A stretch of DNA of 44,265 bases from an uncultured Clostridia bacterium (GTDB taxonomy: Bacteria > Bacillota > Clostridia > Christensenellales > CAG-314). The DNA is taken from positions 1 through 44,265 of the forward strand of contig CAKQXG010000005.1 in the NCBI GenBank assembly GCA_934281515.1. Reading direction: 5' to 3'. The notes beneath the pieces were generated by a model that saw nothing but the letters and a program-made list of their open reading frames with translations, did no database searches and was not told the origin of the DNA. Every line of letters begins with the position of its first letter. The first letter of the stretch is position 1. The position numbers and the translations under genes are program-made. Shown in pieces: positions 34,050 to 42,006 of this stretch.

Positions 34050-35008
34050 TAGCGGTCGTAGTCAGCGCAATCTCGTTGGGAATGGTATTTTTGTACGGTT
34101 GCGTGGGAGAAATCATTACGGAAAAGGCAGGACATCTCAATCTGGGCATCCCCGGGATAATGGCTCTCGGTATGTCGGGCGGCGCAGTAGGCGCGGCCGT
34201 GTACATGAGCATGTGGCAAACTCCGTCGGAATGCTCGTACATTCTGCTTGTATTGTTTGCCATTGTGTTTGCCGTGTTGCTGTCTGCGTTTGGCGGACTG
34301 ATTTACGCATTTCTTACCGTGTCTTTGCGGTGCAATCAAAACATCACGGGGCTTGCCCTTACCACATTCGGCGCAGGACTTGCCCAAGCCGTGCTTAACG
34401 ACGTCGACGTCACCTATCTCAGCATGGCGGCGCGCAAAATATCGCAAGGTCTGCCCTTTGCCGACAAGTTGGGCGGTTTCGGCGAAATCTTCCTGTCTCA
34501 CGGCATACTGGCTTACCTTGCCATTGCCGTTGCCGTTGTTACCGGCATTGTGCTCAAACGTACGCGACTGGGGTTGGAGTTGCGCTCGGTCGGCGAAAGT
34601 CCCGCAACTGCGGACGCGGCAGGTATCAACGTTACCGCATACAAGTACGGCGCAATCCTTATCGGCAGTGCCGTGGCAGGTCTCGGCGGCTTGTTTTACG
34701 CAATGGATTTCAGCAAGGGCAATCTGGAAAACGTCGTCACGATACAGGCGTTCGGGTGGTTGAGCATTGCCTTGGTCATCTTTACGCTATGGCGCCCGAC
34801 GTTGGCAATTGCCGGGTCGATTCTGTTCGGCGCACTGTACATCGCCGGCGAATTTGTAGAAGGCATTTCCTTTGCGCAAAAGGTACTGTTCAAGATGGTT
34901 CCCTACGTTGTAACCGTGGCGGTGCTTATTGTAACAAGTATTTTCGACAGCAAAAACGCCCAGGCGCCGCTAGGACTGGGGCAGACGTATTTTCGCGAAG
35001 ACCGCTAG
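34043..35008 (+). CDS. Nucleoside ABC importer permease 2
   Basis: The 321-residue product is the second permease (NupQ-like). It shows EKAGHLNLGIPGIMALG (about 28-44), a family hallmark in the form 'GxxNLGxEGxM', with Pro in place of the usual Glu. The coupling segment LELRSVGESPATADAAGINV (about 180-199) and eight to nine hydrophobic segments follow. ATG 34043 overlaps the previous stop by seven bases, with GGAGG upstream; longer upstream frames overlap permease 1. Its last 21 bases and stop codon are repeated 238 bases downstream. Confidence 0.92.
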   Translation: MLVAVVVSAISLGMVFLYGCVGEIITEKAGHLNLGIPGIMALGMSGGAVGAAVYMSMWQTPSECSYILLVLFAIVFAVLLSAFGGLIYAFLTVSLRCNQNITGLALTTFGAGLAQAVLNDVDVTYLSMAARKISQGLPFADKLGGFGEIFLSHGILAYLAIAVAVVTGIVLKRTRLGLELRSVGESPATADAAGINVTAYKYGAILIGSAVAGLGGLFYAMDFSKGNLENVVTIQAFGWLSIALVIFTLWRPTLAIAGSILFGALYIAGEFVEGISFAQKVLFKMVPYVVTVAVLIVTSIFDSKNAQAPLGLGQTYFREDR

Positions 35009-35009
35009 T
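34987..35009 (+). repeat. Direct repeat 1: 3' end of permease 2
   Basis: The 23 bases covering the last codons and the TAG stop recur exactly at 35225-35247. Confidence 0.9.
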
Positions 35010-35134
35010 GTGACGGCGTATATTGGCACATCTAGCCGCTACGTGCTCAATCGTGCTCAGTCACGTACGTCTAGTACGCTCCTATCGCACTCAATCGCTT
35101 GTCACGGCTATCTGCACCAATCTACGCCGTCACA
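35009..35134. repeat. Inverted-repeat element abutting the permease stop codon
   Basis: The arms at 35009-35038 and 35105-35134 are complementary at 25 of 30 positions, and the outermost 12 (TGTGACGGCGTA / TACGCCGTCACA) are perfect. The left end lies directly after the TAG. The centre (GCTCAATCGTGCTCAGTCAC) is partly repeated near 35200-35220. No open frame is present, so it fits a short non-autonomous element. Confidence 0.8.
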
Positions 35135-35224
35135 CTGATTATTGCAAACAACATAAGCAATTGCCGCTTATTTGAGGCGCATGGCAGCTACGTTTGCCGT
35201 CTATGCTCGGTCATGTACGTCTAT

Positions 35225-35247
35225 GTATTTTCGCGAAGACCGCTAGT
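35225..35247 (+). repeat. Direct repeat 2: displaced copy of the permease 3' end
   Basis: Identical to 34987-35009. The segment before it (about 35200-35224) resembles part of the inverted-repeat element, so gene end and element seem to have been duplicated together. Confidence 0.9.
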
Positions 35248-35278
35248 AAAATCAAAATAAAAACAGAGTACTGCGAGG

Positions 35279-35316
35279 AAAGGGAAACTTTTGGCAACAA
35301 GGTTTCCCTTTTTTAT
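35279..35316 (+). terminator. Terminator of the purine operon (hairpin-repeat family, member G)
   Basis: AAGGGAAAC pairs with GTTTCCCTT, followed by a T-run. The GGGAAAC arms are those of the hairpins around dnaA, which indicates that the repeat family can act as terminators. Confidence 0.85.
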
Positions 35317-35351
35317 ATCGCTATTCTTTTAAAACGCGGCAAATACGGGTC

Positions 35352-35379
35352 TTGACAAACTGCAAATTTGTTTTATAAT
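35352..35379 (+). promoter_or_regulatory. Two-component operon promoter P1
   Basis: Consensus TTGACA (35352-35357), a 16-base spacer and consensus TATAAT (35374-35379). Confidence 0.75.
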
Positions 35380-35388
35380 AAATTGTGT

Positions 35389-35421
35389 CAAAGCACGTAA
35401 TGATTTGCGCAAAGTACGTAA
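35389..35421 (+). promoter_or_regulatory. Paired direct repeats, likely LytTR binding site
   Basis: CAAAGCACGTAA (35389-35400) and CAAAGTACGTAA (35410-35421) recur with a period of exactly 21 bases, two helical turns, as expected for dimers of LytTR regulators. They lie just downstream of P1 and 32 bases upstream of a second -10 box, TATAAT at 35454-35459, which lacks a good -35. This suggests autoactivation of a second promoter by the response regulator encoded next. Confidence 0.6.
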
Positions 35422-35518
35422 CGGCAACTGAATTTGCCGCTTGAATGTGCTATTATAATGCAAAAAATATTGCCGTCTGCAAGTATCGCGGCGACGGACT
35501 GTACGGAAGGAGTGGTAA

Positions 35519-36211
35519 ATGAACATTGCAATTGTCGATGACGACAGAAACGAAATGCAAAAATTGAAAGACTACCTGCACACATACGGTAAGGAAAACA
35601 ATATTTCGTTTCAGATCTTTACTTATACCGACGGTCTGGACTTTTTGCAGGACTATTCGCCGCGGTTTCAGGTGGTGTTTATGGATATCGACATGCCGCA
35701 CAGCAACGGTATGTACATTTCCCAAAAGCTTCGTCAGGTGGACAAGAGCGTTTGTCTGGTGTTTGTAACCAACTATGTTCAGTATGCCGTTGACGGCTAT
35801 TCCGTCGACGCCGTCGACTACATTGTCAAACCGCTCAACTACCCGTTTTTCCGCACGCATTTCGACAAAGTTCTGGACGCGGTGTCCCGACGTAGCGACG
35901 GATTTGTCAACATTCCTTTCGGTAGCGGAGTGGTGCGGCTTGCCGTTGCCGATATCTACTACATCGAGGTGCTCGATCACTCCCTTGTGTACCACACCGC
36001 CGTCGGCGACTACCAACGTTGGGCTTCGCTGAAAGCCGCGCAGGAGGAATTGTCCGCCTACGGTTTCGAGCGGTGCAACAATTGCTACCTGGTCAACCTG
36101 ATGCACGTGCGCAAGGTGGACGGCAACGAATGCGTCGTTGCAGGCGACACGCTGACCATCAGTCGCGGCAGAAAAAAGACTTTTTTGCAGTCCGTTGTGT
36201 CCTTCGTGTAG
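35519..36211 (+). CDS. LytTR-family response regulator
   Basis: The 230-residue protein combines a receiver domain (residues 1-120) with a LytTR DNA-binding domain (about 130-230). The acidic pair Asp7/Asp8, the phosphoacceptor Asp56 in VVFMDIDMP and Lys104 in VDYIVKPL are in place. The LytTR part contains IYYIEVLDHSLVYHT and ends FERCNNCYLVNLMHVRKVDG with the typical NCYLVNL motif (in the family 'RxHRSYLVN', with the usual histidine replaced). AgrA/VirR-type relatives respond to peptides or cell-envelope signals. GGAGTGG precedes the ATG. It is co-transcribed with the kinase seven bases downstream. Confidence 0.94.
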   Translation: MNIAIVDDDRNEMQKLKDYLHTYGKENNISFQIFTYTDGLDFLQDYSPRFQVVFMDIDMPHSNGMYISQKLRQVDKSVCLVFVTNYVQYAVDGYSVDAVDYIVKPLNYPFFRTHFDKVLDAVSRRSDGFVNIPFGSGVVRLAVADIYYIEVLDHSLVYHTAVGDYQRWASLKAAQEELSAYGFERCNNCYLVNLMHVRKVDGNECVVAGDTLTISRGRKKTFLQSVVSFV

Positions 36212-36218
36212 GTGACGT

Positions 36219-37577
36219 ATGGAAGCATTCCTGGATTTTTTGACGGGGTTATTTCGATTCTTTCAGGACACCAATTTTGTCGTTGCGGCGTACGAGTTGC
36301 TTATTTGCACTGCGCTTTTGCGGCGAAGAAAGTACTTTTTGTTGCGGTTGCTTGTTTTTGTACCGTTTATTGTACTTACCAACAACGCATTGGGTATTGT
36401 CGGACATTTCAACCGATTTTTCCTTATAGGCGGCATGCAGTTCGGCTACCTGCTGTGTTTTGCCGTATCCGTACTGCTTGTGTGGTTTTGTTTCGACGAA
36501 AAGATTACCCTTGTGCTGTACTTCTGTACTGCGGCGTACATTGTGGAAAACATGGGCAGTCAAATCGGCAACATGCTCAACCTGATGTTTTTCAACGGTT
36601 CGCCGTCGGTTACCGACTACAACGACGTACGTCCGCTGCTGTACTACTGCGTGCGCGAAATTATCGAGATACCTATTTTTATCGCAGTGCGTTTTGTGTT
36701 TGTCGGCAGGTACAAGCGGCGTTTCGACTTCCATGTCAAGCCGCGGAGCATTTTTATACTGGAAGCCTTTACCTTGCTTATCATAGTTGTGCTCAACTGG
36801 TACGGCACAATGCTCGGCTACATGAACTTTGTCTCGCGGCTGTACGCAATGCTTGTCGACGTAATGTTGTTGCTGTTTCAGTTTGCCGTGTTTTCCGAAA
36901 CAAGGCTGGAATACGAAAAAGACGTTACCGAAGGTTTGCTTAAAATACAGGCGCGCCAACAGGAACAAGCTAAGGAAAACACCGCGCTTATCAACGTCAA
37001 GTACCACGATCTCAAGCGACAGATTGCCGCGCTTAAACTTGTCGGCGGCGACGAGGATCGGGCAAACGCCATACGGGAGTTGGAAGAAGCCACGGCGTTT
37101 TTTGAAGGGACAATCAAGACGGGCAACGATGCTCTGGACGTTGTGCTGACGGAAAAGTCGCTGCTGTTCAAGGAAAACGACATATGCTTCAGGTTTTTCG
37201 CCGACGGCAAACTGATCGACTTTATGTCGGCTTCGGACATTTACGTACTGTTTTCCAATGCTCTGGACAACGCACTGGAAAGCCTTGTTCGGGCGGACAA
37301 GGATTTGCGCGAAATCTTGCTTGTCATCGAGCGCAAAAACGACTTTGTCAAAATCACGCTAAAAAACTACTGTGGCGCAACCTTGCAGTTTCAGGACGGC
37401 ATGCCCGTAACCACTCGCGACAAAAATTACCACGGCTACGGTACAAAAAGTATCAAGTTGATTGCAGAAAAATACCGCGGACTTGTCAATATGTCGCAGG
37501 ACGGCACGGAGTTTTTGCTGAAAATTCTTTTTCCGATACAGGACAAACGCGAGGACGACGCGCCTGCGCACAAGTAG
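36219..37577 (+). CDS. AgrC-like sensor histidine kinase (GHKL)
   Basis: The 452-residue protein has an N-terminal membrane domain of about six helices (residues 8-225), a coiled coil (about 226-258), and a phosphoacceptor segment VKYHDLKRQ with His263. The GHKL ATPase domain has the N-box SNALDNALESLV (about 347-358) and the glycine-rich YHGYGTKSIKLIAEKYRG. This architecture is that of AgrC-type kinases, which read peptides or membrane-borne signals. No agrD-like precursor or agrB-like protease gene is visible nearby, so the signal is unknown. The GGTGA ribosome site overlaps the end of the regulator gene. Confidence 0.92.
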   Translation: MEAFLDFLTGLFRFFQDTNFVVAAYELLICTALLRRRKYFLLRLLVFVPFIVLTNNALGIVGHFNRFFLIGGMQFGYLLCFAVSVLLVWFCFDEKITLVLYFCTAAYIVENMGSQIGNMLNLMFFNGSPSVTDYNDVRPLLYYCVREIIEIPIFIAVRFVFVGRYKRRFDFHVKPRSIFILEAFTLLIIVVLNWYGTMLGYMNFVSRLYAMLVDVMLLLFQFAVFSETRLEYEKDVTEGLLKIQARQQEQAKENTALINVKYHDLKRQIAALKLVGGDEDRANAIRELEEATAFFEGTIKTGNDALDVVLTEKSLLFKENDICFRFFADGKLIDFMSASDIYVLFSNALDNALESLVRADKDLREILLVIERKNDFVKITLKNYCGATLQFQDGMPVTTRDKNYHGYGTKSIKLIAEKYRGLVNMSQDGTEFLLKILFPIQDKREDDAPAHK

Positions 37578-37602
37578 TCGGCATTGGCAAATATCGTACG
37601 TA

Positions 37603-37630
37603 CAAAAGGGTGCAACACGCGCCCTTTTTG
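37603..37630 (+). terminator. Terminator of the two-component operon
   Basis: AAAAGGGTGC pairs with GCGCCCTTTT around a 5-base loop, ending in T residues. It is 26 bases after the kinase stop codon. Confidence 0.8.
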
Positions 37631-37793
37631 CAATTGACGAAACGAAAAATACCGTTTGCGAGCGGCAGTATTGCCGATTTGTCCGCTCTGTTGTATGTTG
37701 AATGCGGCAGTAGGCCTTGGTCGTAGCGGCGCAGAAAATCCACGTCGTAACGACAGAATAAGCCGAAAAAATATTTACGAGAGGTGAAGAACA

Positions 37794-38576
37794 ATGAAAC
37801 AAACAAAGTTTTGGCAAAAAGCGTCCGTTGTGATGTTGGCAGTACTTATGTTGCTTGTCGGCGTAATGGCTGTTGCTTGCGCACCCACAAACAGCGAAGA
37901 CAACAAAAAAACCGACGACAACAAAACCACGCCGCCCGCAGTGGACAAAAAAAAGGACATCAAGTCGGTTTACGGCACTTATACGCGTTTTGTAGGGTAT
38001 GAAGCGTTGAAGGACGTGTTTACATCCAAGATTGCAGACTTTGCCACGGATGACAGCAACTGTTTTGAAAACGATACACTTGTTTTGCTCAACACGACCG
38101 TCAGCCGTCACGAAAACAATCCGTACAACTGGACAGAAGGCGACAGATATGTTTATACTCGTCATTTGCAAATCACGGCTTGCGGACTAAGTTTCTGGCA
38201 ACAATACGTAGGTCACTACACATGGGACGAAGGTACGCAAAACATTACTTTAGGCTTCCCCGAATTGTTTTCCTATCAATACTTTTTCGGTGACGCTTCC
38301 GGTACAATCTTTACCGACTTCGGCGCAGCTAACGTAAAGGTAGACACATCAGAAGAAGCAATTGCGGCAGGAAAGGTAAGAGTACTCGATAACGGGAAGT
38401 ATCTCTTTGCGCAAGAAGAACCCGGTTATGCAGTTGACCACAGACACGGTTCCGGTTTGTACAGCTTCAATTACGAAATTGCCGACTACCACAACGGCGC
38501 AAAAGAAATCGGTCCCATGGGACTTGTTCTTGACCTCAACACAATGACATACGCATTTCCCAACCTTGACGAATAG
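37794..38576 (+). CDS. Lipoprotein of unknown function upstream of GH3
   Basis: The family is not recognised. The 260-residue product has a lipoprotein signal peptide with lipobox AVAC and acceptor Cys29, then a linker rich in Asp/Lys/Thr/Pro (about 30-55), as in surface-exposed lipoproteins. The globular part is rich in aromatic and Asp/Asn residues (NNPYNWTEGDRYVYTRH, YFFGDASGTIF, AVDHRHGSGLYSFNYEI), which could suit carbohydrate contact, but no known binding-module motif is evident. AGAGGTGA lies 10 bases upstream of the ATG. The GH3 gene begins 18 bases after the stop, so the two are co-transcribed. Confidence 0.82.
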   Translation: MKQTKFWQKASVVMLAVLMLLVGVMAVACAPTNSEDNKKTDDNKTTPPAVDKKKDIKSVYGTYTRFVGYEALKDVFTSKIADFATDDSNCFENDTLVLLNTTVSRHENNPYNWTEGDRYVYTRHLQITACGLSFWQQYVGHYTWDEGTQNITLGFPELFSYQYFFGDASGTIFTDFGAANVKVDTSEEAIAAGKVRVLDNGKYLFAQEEPGYAVDHRHGSGLYSFNYEIADYHNGAKEIGPMGLVLDLNTMTYAFPNLDE

Positions 38577-38594
38577 TTTTTACGGTGGTGAACG

Positions 38595-41447
38595 ATGAAA
38601 AGATTTAGTAGAGAAAAGGCGAACCTTGTCTTTCTCAGCACGTGTTTTGCCATTCTCGTTGCAATCGTCGTTGTATTGAACATAGTCGCAATCTATTGGG
38701 CAGGCGCACTGGAAGTCGCACTCGGGTTTATCGGCGCGACGGGTAATGCCCCGTACACCAGTCAGTACACGGACGAGCAACTGAAAGACAAGGAAATAGA
38801 CTTTGTTACGCACATGGTGGAGGACGGCACCGTTTTGTTAGAGAACAAAAACGCCGCTTTGCCACTGGGCAAAGGCAGCAAAGTGACATTGTTCGGAGTT
38901 TGTTCCTATTCGTGGGTCGGTACCGCTTCTTACGGAAGCGCAAGTAACTCCGGTACGGCTGTCAGTTTGAAGGAAGCTCTCGAATGCGTAGGGTATTCCG
39001 TCAACGGCACTGCATGGAACTACTACAAAAATTCCGGCGTCACTTATACCGGCACTAGTTACGACCTGCGCGAAATCGCCTGGGACGACGTCAACGGCGA
39101 CATCGCGGCTTCGTACGGCAACTACTCCGACGCGGCAATACTCGTGTTCGGACGCGTCGGCGGCGAAGGCGCGGACATGCCTACGGGCATGGCAGGTTAC
39201 GGCGGAACTGCCGACGAAACGGAGTCGGAACTGTCAAGTACCGAACTAGGACTTATCCGCGGCGCAAAGGCGGCGGGATTTAAGAAGACCATTGTAATAT
39301 TTAACACGGCTTTCGCAATGGAAGTCAACTGGCAGGATATCGGCGTTGACGCCGCGCTTGTTTGCCCCGGCACGGGCAACTACGGCATTTACGGACTTGC
39401 AAACGTGCTTGTCGGCGCAGCCAATCCGTCGGGACATCTTGTGGACACCTACGTGTACGACAACTTTTCTTCGCCCGCCGCGCAAAACCTTAGCGACACC
39501 GCTTACGTGCGCAACGGCAAGACAATCATTGACGGTTACGTACACTACGGCGAAGGCGTGTATGTAGGTTACAAATACTACGAAACACGCTACGAAGACA
39601 TCGTAATGCAGACGGCAAACGTGGGCACATACGACTACGACAAGACCGTGGCATACCCCTTCGGATACGGCTTGAGCTACACGACGTTCGAGTACGAGGA
39701 CTACTCCGTCAAGTGCGACGGCAAGGAGTTTACCGTATCTGTCACCGTCAAAAACACAGGCAGCGTTGCAGGCAAAGACGCTGTCGGAGTGTACTATCAA
39801 TCGCCTTACACGGCGTACGACGTTACCAACGGCATCGAGAAGTCGGCGGTAAACCTTGTTGCGTTTGCCAAGACGGGACTTATCGGCGGCGGCAAGAGCG
39901 AAAAGGTTACGTTGAAGTTTGCCGTGGACGATATGAAGTCCTACGACTCTGCAAAGACAAACGGCTACATTCTGGAAGCAGGCGATTACTACGTGACCGC
40001 CGCGCCCGACGCACACACGGCTGTAAACAACATTCTTTCCTCCAAAGGTTACGACAGACTTGTGGGCACGGGTGACGCTACGTTTGCATACAAGTACAAC
40101 GTGTCTGCTGACAAAAAGTACACAACCGACGACAAGACCGGCGCAAAAATCAGCAATCAATTTGCTTTTGCCAAGGACGACGGCATTTATTTGTCGCGTT
40201 CCGACTGGAAAGTAATGGACGGTTTCGATCGCACAACCCGACTTGGCGGCATCTCGTACAGTACGGCGACAGTTGTCAGAGATGACCAACAAATCAAGGG
40301 CACTCGCGAAATAACCGAAGACGTCTACCAAAAGTTGCAACGCAAGGGTTGGGAACGTAGCGAACGTCCCGAAAATACCAAAAACAACGACGAAGCCCTG
40401 TTTGAACAGGAGAGCGAGTTGTTGATGGCGGATACCATCGGTTGGGCGTACGACGATCCGCGTTGGATGGAGCTTATAAGCAAGTGCAAGTTTGCCGAGT
40501 TGCACGCAATGTTTAACCGCGCAGGTTACAACACTGCGGCAATAGAGTCCATCAACAAACCTGCGACTAAGGACGTTGACGGTCCCAACGGGTTGGCAAG
40601 TTACGTTGCAGGGTGGACCGGTTTTGCTTTCCCTGCGGAAACTACCATTGCTCAGACATGGGACGTAAGCTATGCCGAAGAAATGGGACAATTGGTTGCC
40701 GAGGATGCGCTTCGTCTGGGAGTATCCGGATGGTATGCGCCCGGTGCAAATATCCATCGCAACCCGTTCGGCGCAAGAAATGCCGAGTACTATTCCGAAG
40801 ACCCCGTAATGAGCGGTTATCTGTCGGCGGCTGCCGTAAAGGGCGCGCAGACAAACGGTCTGGTGTGCTACATCAAGCACTTTGCGCTTAACGAGCACGA
40901 AACCAACCGCAACAATTACAGCTCGTGGGCAACGGAACAGACTATCCGCGAAGTGTACCTTAAACCGTTTGAAATGGCGGTAAAGATTGCCGATTGCCAC
41001 GGCGTGATGACTTCCATGAACAAAATCGGCTATATCGATTCGGAAAACAGCTACGCGCTCAATACGGCAGTGTTGCGTAACGAGTGGGGTTTCCAAGGCG
41101 CAATAATTACCGACTACACGTCTAATGCCGATGCGGAAGCGTGTCTTGCCGCAGGCGTTGACCTGATGTTGTCCACAACGGCAATACGTCTGTCCGACAC
41201 CAAACCTGCCTACGTGCGCAACGAAATGAAGCAATCCGCCAAGCACGTGTTGTACATGGTCGCGCAAACCAACGCCATGAACATCTTCCTTGACGGCAAC
41301 AAGACTTACAGCGCGGGCGTACCCGTGTGGCAAGTGATTGTAATCTCGCTTGACGTAGTTGTTGCGTTGGGCGTGGCTGTAGCCGAAGTATTTTTGGTAA
41401 GGGCATACAAAAAAAGTCTTGTAGCGACAAAAGTGCTTGCGGAGTAA
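38595..41447 (+). CDS. Membrane-anchored GH3 glycosidase, permuted domain order
   Basis: The 950-residue enzyme carries the GH3 modules in reverse order. After an N-terminal TM helix (about 12-36) comes the alpha/beta sandwich normally found C-terminally (about 60-330, with GRVGGEGADMPTGMAGYGG), then a fibronectin-III-like domain (about 370-460), then the TIM barrel normally found first. The barrel has DGPNGL (Asp662), KHFALNEHE (Lys761-His762) and the nucleophile Asp840 in IITDYTSNADA. A second TM helix (about 907-935) lies near the C-terminus. Permuted GH3 beta-glucosidases are known from rumen clostridia; a helix at each end is less usual. The catalytic part should lie outside the membrane. 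Specificity is unknown. GGTGGTGA precedes the ATG. Confidence 0.92.
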   Translation: MKRFSREKANLVFLSTCFAILVAIVVVLNIVAIYWAGALEVALGFIGATGNAPYTSQYTDEQLKDKEIDFVTHMVEDGTVLLENKNAALPLGKGSKVTLFGVCSYSWVGTASYGSASNSGTAVSLKEALECVGYSVNGTAWNYYKNSGVTYTGTSYDLREIAWDDVNGDIAASYGNYSDAAILVFGRVGGEGADMPTGMAGYGGTADETESELSSTELGLIRGAKAAGFKKTIVIFNTAFAMEVNWQDIGVDAALVCPGTGNYGIYGLANVLVGAANPSGHLVDTYVYDNFSSPAAQNLSDTAYVRNGKTIIDGYVHYGEGVYVGYKYYETRYEDIVMQTANVGTYDYDKTVAYPFGYGLSYTTFEYEDYSVKCDGKEFTVSVTVKNTGSVAGKDAVGVYYQSPYTAYDVTNGIEKSAVNLVAFAKTGLIGGGKSEKVTLKFAVDDMKSYDSAKTNGYILEAGDYYVTAAPDAHTAVNNILSSKGYDRLVGTGDATFAYKYNVSADKKYTTDDKTGAKISNQFAFAKDDGIYLSRSDWKVMDGFDRTTRLGGISYSTATVVRDDQQIKGTREITEDVYQKLQRKGWERSERPENTKNNDEALFEQESELLMADTIGWAYDDPRWMELISKCKFAELHAMFNRAGYNTAAIESINKPATKDVDGPNGLASYVAGWTGFAFPAETTIAQTWDVSYAEEMGQLVAEDALRLGVSGWYAPGANIHRNPFGARNAEYYSEDPVMSGYLSAAAVKGAQTNGLVCYIKHFALNEHETNRNNYSSWATEQTIREVYLKPFEMAVKIADCHGVMTSMNKIGYIDSENSYALNTAVLRNEWGFQGAIITDYTSNADAEACLAAGVDLMLSTTAIRLSDTKPAYVRNEMKQSAKHVLYMVAQTNAMNIFLDGNKTYSAGVPVWQVIVISLDVVVALGVAVAEVFLVRAYKKSLVATKVLAE

Positions 41448-41458
41448 GGAGTGGAACT

Positions 41459-41752
41459 ATGGAAGTACAAAAAAGATTTACAAAAGCCGACCTTATCCCT
41501 ACGCTGACGCTGTTGATGAGTGCGGTCGGCACGGTACTGGTTGCTTGCCACGTGCTTGTAGTCGGACTGATTTTTGCGGCAATCGGACTTGCCGGCGGTA
41601 TCTACACGCGCGTTGCCGAAAAGAAATTAGGCATGAACGAAGTGCTTGCCTATTGGGCGGAAATGCTCGGAATAGTGCTGTTTATCGTATGCTGTATGGG
41701 TTTTGCCGGCTACTCGGTGTTGGACTACGTAACGTCCAAAGACCTTGACTGA
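41459..41752 (+). CDS. Small membrane protein after GH3
   Basis: The family is not recognised. The 97-residue protein begins with a short basic N-terminus (MEVQKRFTKAD) and shows three hydrophobic stretches (about 13-32, 33-50 and 66-87) separated by a charged loop (RVAEKKLGMNEV). AAGGAG lies 9 bases before the ATG and only 11 bases separate it from the GH3 stop, so it is the third gene of the lipoprotein-GH3 transcript. It may assist membrane placement of the enzyme, which has helices at both ends; this is inference. Confidence 0.75.
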   Translation: MEVQKRFTKADLIPTLTLLMSAVGTVLVACHVLVVGLIFAAIGLAGGIYTRVAEKKLGMNEVLAYWAEMLGIVLFIVCCMGFAGYSVLDYVTSKDLD

Positions 41753-41778
41753 CAATTGACTTTATTCTGATTACGACC

Positions 41779-41823
41779 AAGGGACTGTACAAGAAGAGAT
41801 AACTTTTCTTGCTACAGTCCCTT
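41779..41823 (+). terminator. Long hairpin ending the GH3 unit
   Basis: AAGGGACTGTA-CAAGAA pairs with TTCTTG-TACAGTCCCTT (one unpaired C), leaving a 10-base loop. The T-tract is weak (GTCATTT). Confidence 0.75.
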
Positions 41824-41847
41824 GTCATTTAGGTAGAATACTTTCGG

Positions 41848-41876
41848 TTGACATAGACATTGTTAAGTGTTACAAT
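41848..41876 (+). promoter_or_regulatory. MFS transporter promoter
   Basis: Consensus TTGACA (41848-41853), a 17-base spacer and TACAAT (41871-41876), giving a leader of about 125 bases without a recognised riboswitch. Confidence 0.8.
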
Positions 41877-42006
41877 GCTCCCGTCGGCGATACGATATAC
41901 AGACAAATGGTAAACTTTACAAATATATCTTTGTCGGGTTTGTACGCTGTATTGCAAGTACGGTATTTGCAGTTTGACCTGCCGTATTTCCAAAGGAAGT
42001 TGAAAT

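Noticed and set aside
39246..41333. A 695-codon open frame antisense to the GH3 gene
   Set aside because: It mirrors a strongly supported gene with all GH3 motifs; long antisense frames arise here from biased third codon positions, and the product resembles nothing.
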